This document shows, in pieces, positions 1 to 4,678 of a stretch of DNA of 5,678 nucleotides; position 1 is the first letter of the stretch, and each line of letters opens with the position of its first letter. The stretch comes from Aquisalimonas sp. (GTDB taxonomy: Bacteria > Pseudomonadota > Gammaproteobacteria > Nitrococcales > Aquisalimonadaceae): positions 1-5,678 of the forward strand of contig SLMR01000149.1 in NCBI GenBank assembly GCA_007133445.1, given 5' to 3'. The position numbers and the translations under genes were made by a program. The notes under the pieces were generated by a model that was given only the letters and a program-made list of their open reading frames with translations, was not told where the DNA came from and did no database searches.

Positions 1-768
1 CTGATCGCCGAGACCGGCGGCCAGAACGCCATGATCGCGGACTCCACGGCTCTGCCGGAGCAGCTGGTCCGCGATGTGCTGATCTCGTCATTCCAGAGCG
101 CCGGCCAGCGCTGTTCGGCACTCCGGGTGCTCTACGTGCAGGAAGACGTGGCCGACCACGTGCTGACCATGCTCCGGGGCGCCATGCAGGAGCTCACCGT
201 GGGCGACCCGGCATGGCTGGCCACCGACGTGGGCCCGGTGATCGACGCCGAGGCGCGGGAGAGTCTGATGGCGCACGTGGAGGCCATGCGCCGCAAGAAC
301 AAGGTCATCGGTGAAACGCCCCTGCCGGAGGACACCCGCGAAGGCACCTTCGTCGCACCCGTCGCCTTCGAGGTCAGCGGCATCGAGGCTCTTGAGGACG
401 AGCACTTCGGGCCGATCCTGCACGTGGCCCGCTTCCAGGCCAAGGATCTGGATCGCGTCATCGACGCGATCAACGCCTCGGGGTACGGGCTCACCATGGG
501 TGTCCACAGCCGCATCGACGCCGTGGCGGAACGTATCGCCCAGCGCGCGCGGGTGGGCAACCTGTACGTGAACCGTAACCAGATCGGTGCGGTGGTGGGG
601 GTGCAGCCCTTTGGCGGCGAAGGGCTCTCGGGCACTGGCCCGAAGGCCGGCGGCCCGCGTTACCTGCACCGGTTCGCCACCGAGCGGACGATCACCGTGG
701 ACACCACCGCCGCCGGAGGCAATGCCTCGCTGTTCGCCATGGGGGATGAAGAGGACCTGCCGCGGTAG
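1..768 (+). CDS. putA: PutA, C-terminal part (delta-1-pyrroline-5-carboxylate dehydrogenase domain), 5'-truncated
   Basis: This is the end of the bifunctional proline dehydrogenase / P5C dehydrogenase. The visible part is the aldehyde dehydrogenase half, which oxidises glutamate semialdehyde to glutamate with NAD+. The frame is open from base 1 and ends at TAG 766-768 (255 codons seen). Visible motifs, numbered from the window edge, are the ETGGQN segment with the conserved active-site region Glu at codon 4, the nucleophile Cys38 in SAGQRCSAL, the EDEHFGPIL motif near residue 132, and PFGGEGLSGTGPKAGG near 203. The ending TERTITVDTTAAGGNASL is typical of PutA rather than of stand-alone P5C dehydrogenases. 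The protein stops soon after it, so there is no long extra C-terminal domain. The first in-frame ATG (31) lies inside the catalytic domain and is not the real start. No functional link to the downstream operon is evident; a strong hairpin separates them. Confidence 0.93.
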   Translation: MIAETGGQNAMIADSTALPEQLVRDVLISSFQSAGQRCSALRVLYVQEDVADHVLTMLRGAMQELTVGDPAWLATDVGPVIDAEARESLMAHVEAMRRKNKVIGETPLPEDTREGTFVAPVAFEVSGIEALEDEHFGPILHVARFQAKDLDRVIDAINASGYGLTMGVHSRIDAVAERIAQRARVGNLYVNRNQIGAVVGVQPFGGEGLSGTGPKAGGPRYLHRFATERTITVDTTAAGGNASLFAMGDEEDLPR

Positions 769-776
769 AAGGAACC

Positions 777-810
777 GCCGGGGGTGTCGCAGGGCTGCGA
801 CACCCCCGGC
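777..810 (+). terminator. Strong GC hairpin just after putA, probable 3' end
   Basis: A perfect 15-bp inverted repeat (777-791 with 796-810) encloses the 4-nt loop GGGC and starts 8 nt after the putA stop. It lacks a T-run on its 3' side (AGAAACC follows), so it is not a canonical intrinsic terminator. It could act as a terminator in a GC-rich genome, as a Rho-assisted 3' end, or as an mRNA-stabilising stem. The position makes a transcript-end role most likely. Confidence 0.6.
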
Positions 811-1023
811 AGAAACCACCAGGCCCCGCGCCCTGCGGCCCGAGGCGTCATCCTGGCCGTGATTGTCGCGCCCGTGAAGCATGTCCGGCCACTCCGCGGC
901 CGACCCAGCCGCTGAAAACTCCCTCAGCAAACGCCCCTTTCTGCCCGCACCAACGGGCCGCATGCAGGCATTCCGCCACCGAATGACGCCCTGGGACACC
1001 CAGGGCGGCGTCGATTCCCTTCC
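811..1023. other. Non-coding upstream region of the repeat-protein operon
   Basis: No convincing gene is present between the putA hairpin and the operon promoter. The one long antisense frame here runs into putA as its shadow. The stretch holds a 9-bp stem with a 3-nt loop (987-995 with 999-1007) and two weak inverted repeats with 7-nt spacers: CATTC/GAATG at 969-973 and 981-985, and CGGCC/GGCCG at 886-890 and 898-902. Enhancer-binding proteins usually bind about 80-200 bp upstream of a sigma-54 start, so this is where operators for the activator should lie. None can be assigned with confidence. Confidence 0.45.
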
Positions 1024-1040
1024 CTGGCCCATCTCTTGCT
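1024..1040 (+). promoter_or_regulatory. Sigma-54 (-24/-12) promoter for the four-gene operon
   Basis: The sequence CTGGCCCATCTCTTGCT matches the sigma-54 consensus YTGGCACGRNNNTTGCW at 11 of the 14 specified positions. It includes the invariant GG (1026-1027) and GC (1038-1039) at exactly the right spacing. The predicted start is near 1051, giving a leader of about 74 nt before the ATG at 1125. The presence of a GAFTGA-containing sigma-54 activator in the same locus strengthens the call. A chance match in GC-rich DNA remains possible. Confidence 0.7.
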
Positions 1041-1110
1041 CTGGCTTATAGAGCCGAGCCGAGCGGTCCGCCCGTGCCGGCAATTACCCCTTTGAGTAAC
1101 GACGTCCTTT

Positions 1111-1116
1111 GAGGAG
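1111..1116 (+). promoter_or_regulatory. Ribosome binding site of the repeat-protein gene
   Basis: GAGGAG sits 8 nt before the ATG at 1125 and fixes that start. An 8-bp sequence CCTTTGAG occurs twice (1089-1096 and 1106-1113), the second copy overlapping this site. Confidence 0.8.
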
Positions 1117-1124
1117 TAAGAACG

Positions 1125-2045
1125 ATGAAAACCACGAACGCACTGATTGCGGCCTCCATTGCTGCGGTATTCGGTCTGGGAGTCAGCACCGCTGCACTCG
1201 CGGAGAACAACGCCAACGCCGACAATGCATCGGCGAGCGCGGCCGGCGAGTCCACTGCGAACTCCAACAGCAGCAAGACCTGGACGGATTCCGCCAACGA
1301 CAGCTCCGATAACTCTGACAACTCGGATCAGAGCGTTGCGGATTCGTATAACGATAGCTCGGACAACTCGGACAACTCCGACAACAGCATCTCGGACTCC
1401 GGGAACGACAGTTCCGATAACAGCACCAACATCGCGGATTCCGGCAATGACAGCTCGGACAACAGCTCCAACGCCGCGGATTCCTTCAACGACAATTCGG
1501 ACAACTCCGACAACTCCGACAACAGCATCGCCGATTCCTACAACGACAACTCCGACAACAGCGTTGCGGACTCCGGCAATGACAATTCGGACAACAGCAT
1601 CTCGGACTCGGGGAACGACAGCTCCGACAACAGCACCAACGTCGCGGATTCCTACAACGACAGCTCCGACAATAGCTCGAGCGTCGCGGATTCCTATAAC
1701 GACAATTCTGATAACTCGGATAACTCGGACAACTCCGACAACTCCGATAACAGCATTGCCGATTCCTACAACGACAACTCCGACAACAGCGTTGCGGACT
1801 CCTATAACGACAACTCCACCACCACTATCAACATGAGCATGGCGGTGGCCTCCAGCGAGCTGTCCGGCAACGTTTCCGGCAACACGCTGCGGCTGAAGGG
1901 CGAGAGCTACTTCTCCGCGGACAACGTGATTGGCGGCGGTGCCTTCGGCGAGGTGGCAGGCATCAACCAGGTGTCGCAGAACAGTGGCGCCAGCAGCCTG
2001 ACTCAGCAGAACGTGACGGTGCAGTCGAACCTGAGCTTCGAATAG
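1125..2045 (+). CDS. Secreted acidic Asp/Asn/Ser-repeat protein, candidate fibre or adhesin subunit
   Basis: This 306-aa protein is of unrecognised specific family. Residues 1-26 form a clear Sec signal peptide ending ALA before Glu27. A short Asn/Ala/Ser linker leads to twelve low-complexity repeats (Trp53-Thr234) built on a 12-residue unit V/I-A-D-S-Y/G/F-N-D-S/N-S-D-N-S, several extended by extra DNS triplets. The C-terminal 70 residues are not repetitive and end in a beta-rich stretch, GINQVSQNSGASSLTQQNV and following, related to the end of the next gene's product. The mature chain has no Cys and only three Lys/Arg (Lys51, Arg256, Lys258), so it is extremely acidic. As first gene after the sigma-54 promoter it is probably the major product of the operon. 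By analogy with Fap it may be the fibre subunit, though it lacks a Cys-x-Cys motif. Alternatives are an acidic matrix or cation-binding surface protein. Confidence 0.85.
   Translation: MKTTNALIAASIAAVFGLGVSTAALAENNANADNASASAAGESTANSNSSKTWTDSANDSSDNSDNSDQSVADSYNDSSDNSDNSDNSISDSGNDSSDNSTNIADSGNDSSDNSSNAADSFNDNSDNSDNSDNSIADSYNDNSDNSVADSGNDNSDNSISDSGNDSSDNSTNVADSYNDSSDNSSSVADSYNDNSDNSDNSDNSDNSDNSIADSYNDNSDNSVADSYNDNSTTTINMSMAVASSELSGNVSGNTLRLKGESYFSADNVIGGGAFGEVAGINQVSQNSGASSLTQQNVTVQSNLSFE
1281..1826 (+). repeat. In-frame tandem repeat array encoding 12 Asp/Asn/Ser units
   Basis: Twelve units of 18, 18, 14, 14, 18, 12, 12, 14, 14, 24, 12 and 12 residues run without gaps from Trp53 to Thr234. 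Each starts with a hydrophobic residue and follows with A/S/T-D-S, an aromatic or small residue, and N-D. Units 3-7 (1389-1598) and 8-12 (1599-1826) form a five-unit block present twice. A 45-nt stretch at 1530-1574 is identical to 1758-1802. The 9-nt element for DNS recurs in tandem around 1495-1525 and 1705-1755. All variation is in multiples of three bases, so the frame is never broken. Confidence 0.92.
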
Positions 2046-2053
2046 ACGTCACC

Positions 2054-2085
2054 GGCGGAGCTCTCAGAACCGTGGGAGCTCCGCC
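2054..2085 (+). other. Intercistronic RNA hairpin between the repeat gene and the next gene
   Basis: A perfect 10-bp inverted repeat (2054-2063 with 2076-2085) extends by one G-U and two Watson-Crick pairs to a 13-bp stem with a 6-nt loop (2067-2072). It lies 8 nt after the stop of the repeat gene and has no T-run. A partial terminator or a 3' stabiliser that keeps the first cistron more abundant than the rest would fit. Confidence 0.6.
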
Positions 2086-2103
2086 CCTACTGAGGGTACC
2101 GCC

Positions 2104-2442
2104 ATGAAGTACGCGACCATGATCTTCGCGCTGGCTGCCGCCACCGCAGTGATGACCACCGGGTTCGCCGCCGCCGACGACGCGCTGTTTGCCGCACCGC
2201 TGGAGGCCGGGGAACTGGAGAACCACCGCGCCAAGGCCAGTCAGTACCACGCGCAGCTGGGTCAGCTCTCCGAACAGGCCGTGCTCACCGACAACGAGAT
2301 CGGCAGCGCCCACACCGGGAACAACGCCCTGTCCCACGGCGCCTTCAGCAGCGCCAACGGCGTGACGTCGGTCATCCAGAACACCGGGAATCACGTCATC
2401 ATCCAGGATGCCGTGGTCGTGAACGTGACGGTGTCGCAATGA
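2104..2442 (+). CDS. Small secreted protein, candidate minor subunit sharing a C-terminal motif with the repeat protein
   Basis: This is a 112-aa protein of no recognised named family. The start is supported by TGAGGG 7 nt upstream. Residues 1-24 are a Sec signal peptide ending AAA before Asp25. Residues 33-44 resemble a double-glycine leader in spacing (Leu33, Glu37-Leu38), but Ala-Lys replaces Gly-Gly. The last 39 residues (74-112), starting NALSHGAF, align without gaps to residues 267-305 of the upstream repeat protein at 13 identities, including GAF, Q-N and alternating Val positions typical of a beta strand. The stop overlaps the ATG of the peptidase gene by 4 nt (ATGA), so the two are probably translationally coupled. 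Roles that fit are a nucleator, a minor subunit or an assembly partner. Confidence 0.82.
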   Translation: MKYATMIFALAAATAVMTTGFAAADDALFAAPLEAGELENHRAKASQYHAQLGQLSEQAVLTDNEIGSAHTGNNALSHGAFSSANGVTSVIQNTGNHVIIQDAVVVNVTVSQ

Positions 2443-3119
2443 TGCGATGGCTCGCCCTGCCGCTTCTGCTGGCACTGTCATCAGGCGCCTGTGCCGGCAC
2501 GGTGTGGCTGTCCGGCGCCGGCACGACGCTGGCGGTGGACGTCGTCAACATGCGGGATGCACGCTTCCAGGGCGTGGTCCGGCAGCAATACGATTTCAGC
2601 TGTGGTGCCGCATCAGTGGCAACCCTGCTCACTTATCACTACGACGACCCCGTCGGCGAGCGCGAGGTCATGGACGGCATGCTGGCAAGCGCCGATGCCG
2701 AGCGCGTCGTCAACGAAGGGTTCTCCATGCTCGAGATGAAGCATTTTCTCGCCACCCGGGGCCTGGACGCGGACGGGTTTCGCGCCGGCCTGGACGCGCT
2801 GGCGGGCACCGGTATTCCCGCCATTGCGCTGATCGACACCGACGGTTATCGCCACTTCGTGGTCATCCAGGGCGTGTCGTCGGATGAGGTCCTGGTGGGC
2901 GACCCGGCCCTGGGAGTGCGGGTCTACAGCCGGACGGAGTTCAAGGCCATCTGGAACGGCCTGCTGTTCCTGGTGCGCGATCATGTCGACCAGGCCAAGG
3001 CCACGTTCAATCGCGCCGAACAATGGGCGGTGCGCGAGCGCGTGCCCTACGGGCTGGCCCTGCAACAGCCGACGCTGGATGGCTTCGCGCTGTCCCTGCC
3101 GCGCTCGGGGGACTTCTGA
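2439..3119 (+). CDS. Periplasmic C39-family cysteine peptidase (FapD-like)
   Basis: This 226-aa protein begins with a Sec signal peptide (residues 1-19, cut at ACA before Gly20). The C39 catalytic set is visible: oxyanion Gln49 six residues before nucleophile Cys55 in QYDFSCGAASVATLL, catalytic His139 in GYRHFVVIQGV, and Asp155 in VGDPALG. C39 domains normally form the N-terminus of bacteriocin ABC exporters and cleave after Gly-Gly. This one has no membrane or ABC domain and should act in the periplasm, as FapD does in Pseudomonas fap loci. The downstream gene encodes a plausible Gly-Gly substrate. The start overlaps the previous stop; a second in-frame ATG at 2442 is equally possible and would change only one residue. 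The region after about residue 185 is a short unassigned tail. Confidence 0.9.
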   Translation: MMRWLALPLLLALSSGACAGTVWLSGAGTTLAVDVVNMRDARFQGVVRQQYDFSCGAASVATLLTYHYDDPVGEREVMDGMLASADAERVVNEGFSMLEMKHFLATRGLDADGFRAGLDALAGTGIPAIALIDTDGYRHFVVIQGVSSDEVLVGDPALGVRVYSRTEFKAIWNGLLFLVRDHVDQAKATFNRAEQWAVRERVPYGLALQQPTLDGFALSLPRSGDF

Positions 3120-3120
3120 C

Positions 3121-3582
3121 ATGCGCCGCACCATTCACATCCTCTGCCTGGCGGCCCTGCTCGGAGCTGCCGATGCGGGCGCGGGTGAGCCGTTTTTCCG
3201 CGATCTCGCACCTATCGCCGACGACACGCTGGCGGAAATGCGCGGCGGCTTCGTGTTGCCGGGCGGGGGCGTGCTTGCCCTGGGAGTGGACAGCGGCGTG
3301 CGCATCAACGGCGAACTGGCCGCACACATGCAGTGGGAGAACGGTCAGGTCCGGATCACCCGGTCCGGCGCCATGCTGGACGGCCTGAGTGTGAGCGCCC
3401 TGGACGAGCATGCCATGGCCGCCGGCCGGTCACTGGGGTGGATCGTTCAGAACCAGCTCGACGAGATCCAGATCCACAGCTTCACTGAGTTCCATGTGGA
3501 TCTGCAGGGCATGCGGGGCATCAGCACCATCCATCGCGACCGCATGCTGGAAGCGCAGGCGGTCACCCAACTGGCCCGCTGA
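3121..3582 (+). CDS. Secreted protein with a double-glycine leader, probable C39 peptidase substrate
   Basis: This is a 153-aa protein of no recognised family. A Sec signal peptide (about residues 1-20) is followed by a short stretch, FFRDLAP, and then a motif at residues 32-43 (IADDTLAEMRGG). That motif fits the GG-leader pattern, with hydrophobics at -12, -7 and -4 and Gly-Gly at -2/-1. Cleavage after Gly43 would release a 110-aa product starting FVLPGGG. The C-terminal part (108-128) begins IVQNQLDEIQIH and recalls the Q-N plus beta-strand ending of the two other secreted proteins of the operon. The gene starts 1 nt after the peptidase stop, with GGGGGA 9 nt before the ATG, so production is tied to the peptidase. 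In position it corresponds to FapE, but it has no Cys in the mature region and no clear similarity I can show. Confidence 0.85.
   Translation: MRRTIHILCLAALLGAADAGAGEPFFRDLAPIADDTLAEMRGGFVLPGGGVLALGVDSGVRINGELAAHMQWENGQVRITRSGAMLDGLSVSALDEHAMAAGRSLGWIVQNQLDEIQIHSFTEFHVDLQGMRGISTIHRDRMLEAQAVTQLAR
3214..3249 (+). other. Double-glycine (C39) processing site in the encoded protein
   Basis: These codons encode the 12 residues ending in Gly42-Gly43. Ile at -12, Leu at -7, Met at -4 and GG at -2/-1 match the recognition pattern of C39 peptidases. The site sits about 20 residues downstream of a Sec signal rather than at the N-terminus. Confidence 0.65.
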
Positions 3583-3594
3583 ACTGGCCCGCTG
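3569..3594. repeat. 13-bp perfect tandem duplication at the convergent gene ends
   Basis: AACTGGCCCGCTG occurs twice head to tail (3569-3581 and 3582-3594). The first copy spans the last codons and most of the stop of the secreted-protein gene; the second fills the gap to the barrel gene. An 8-bp palindrome CTGATCAG (3592-3599) covers the barrel gene's stop. No terminator hairpin is seen between these convergent genes. Confidence 0.85.
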
Positions 3595-3595
3595 A

Positions 3596-4636
3596 TCAGA
3601 AACGCATCGGCAGGCGCAGGGAAATCTGCACGTCCGGTGCCGCCTCGGTGACACCGAACCCGAGCCCCAGGTTGGCCGTGGTACGCGGCCCCAGGCGCTG
3701 ACTGATGCCCAGGGAGGCCGTGCCCACCTGCAGGCGCCGAAACGTCGGCTGCAGATCATGTTCAAGGTCCTTGATCCGGGTCCGATCCACCACCGAATGG
3801 TCATACCCCAGGCTGAAGGAGGTGCGGTCGTTCACGGCGAGCCCCATGCCCAGCCCCACGCTCACGGCGTCGCCCGGATTCACGCGGCCGTAGTCGCCGC
3901 CCACGTCCCGCTCGATGTTCCAGAGGTACCCCACATGGCCGTAGAGGACTGCAGGCTGGGTGGGATAGATCACGCTCAGGCTCGGTTGCACGCTCCAGAA
4001 GCCCGAACCGGTGGGCTGCTCGACAAAGATTTCACCGATACGGTCACCGTCGTCGGTGAGCACGGACTGGGTTTCCACATCGAACGGCCCCGTGCCGGTG
4101 TCGGATTTCACCCGCAGGGACCCTACGAACAGCGGCCCCTCGGCGCTGGTATTGAGCTGATAGCGCAGGGCAGCCTCCACGTCACCCAGGCCCTTGCCGC
4201 GGGAGCGCTCCAGGCCCGGAAAACTGCTCTCCGCCAGCACTTCACGCTCCCGGATGGCCTCCTCGCGGTAGACCCACGGCACCCGCGTCTCAACTTCAAG
4301 CCGCTGGGTCAGGCCATAGCGCAGCGTGAGCGCGGAGGTGAAGGTATCGCGCTGCACCTGGCTGACGTTGATCAGGCCGATGGCAATCGCGGGAATGACG
4401 GTGAAGCCCTGGATATCCACCTGCGTCGCCGAGGAATGGGTGTACTGGATCGAGGGTTCCACCACCAGAGTGCCCCGCGAGGACAGCACCGAGCGCTGGC
4501 CGGTGACCACCGTGACATCCTCGGCCGCCGCACCCGAGCCTCCGGAGGCGGAATCAGTCTGTGCGAGCGCACCTGCGGGGATCGTCAGGAAACCGGCAAC
4601 GACGACGGCGATACCACGATTCAGCGTTTTTCTCAT
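3596..4636 (-). CDS. Outer-membrane beta-barrel protein, candidate export channel (FapF-like position)
   Basis: This 346-aa protein has a Sec signal peptide (residues 1-25, ending ALA before Gln26), then a short Ser/Gly/Ala-rich linker and about 300 residues of alternating hydrophobic and polar strands with frequent Gly and aromatic residues. The terminal Phe346 in SLRLPMRF is the outer-membrane insertion signal. Segments such as GLGDVEAALRYQL (149-161), LFVGSLRVKSDTGTGPF (169-185) and the final strands recall the transporter-type barrels related to the phenol-degradation MetA and FapF groups; I cannot settle the exact family. Unlike Pseudomonas FapF there is no long helical or coiled-coil region before the barrel. 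The start is supported by GGAGAG (4645-4650, minus strand), 8 nt from the ATG. It lies 42 nt after the activator gene on the same strand and converges with the secreted-protein operon, so it probably serves that operon. Confidence 0.85.
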   Translation of the reverse strand: MRKTLNRGIAVVVAGFLTIPAGALAQTDSASGGSGAAAEDVTVVTGQRSVLSSRGTLVVEPSIQYTHSSATQVDIQGFTVIPAIAIGLINVSQVQRDTFTSALTLRYGLTQRLEVETRVPWVYREEAIREREVLAESSFPGLERSRGKGLGDVEAALRYQLNTSAEGPLFVGSLRVKSDTGTGPFDVETQSVLTDDGDRIGEIFVEQPTGSGFWSVQPSLSVIYPTQPAVLYGHVGYLWNIERDVGGDYGRVNPGDAVSVGLGMGLAVNDRTSFSLGYDHSVVDRTRIKDLEHDLQPTFRRLQVGTASLGISQRLGPRTTANLGLGFGVTEAAPDVQISLRLPMRF

Positions 4637-4678
4637 TAGCGCGACTCTCCAGACCGCATCTGGGCAGGATCGGCCCCG

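Noticed and set aside
1043..1055. Short dyad GGCT/AGCC around TTATAG, possible sigma-70 -10 element
   Set aside because: There is no suitably spaced -35 element and the dyad is only 4 bp. It overlaps the start region predicted for the sigma-54 promoter.
88..1083. Long minus-strand open frame (331 codons) across putA and the intergenic region
   Set aside because: It is antisense to well-supported PutA coding sequence, its product is rich in His, Arg and Gly with no recognisable domain, and it is expected in GC-rich DNA.
1281..1826. CRISPR array
   Set aside because: The repeats are contiguous, in frame, variable and without unique spacers; they encode protein.
1281..1826. RTX or dockerin-type calcium repeats, or curlin repeats
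   Set aside because: The units lack the GGxGxDxxx pattern of RTX and the DxDxDG loop, and lack the Q-x-G-x-x-N spacing of curlin. Asp richness alone does not establish calcium binding.
1147..1836. Open frames in other frames and on the minus strand through the repeat array (Thr-rich, and Ser-Glu-Leu repeats)
   Set aside because: Periodic DNA without stops keeps every frame open. Only the 1125 frame has a signal peptide, a ribosome binding site and a sensible C-terminus.
2439..2510. Lipoprotein signal in the C39 peptidase (SGAC)
   Set aside because: Position -3 relative to the Cys is Ser rather than Leu or a similar residue. A signal peptidase I site (ACA before Gly) fits better.
3758..4639. 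293-codon plus-strand open frame opposite the barrel gene
   Set aside because: It is a His/Gly-rich shadow of the minus-strand gene, which has a signal peptide, strand pattern, terminal Phe and ribosome binding site.
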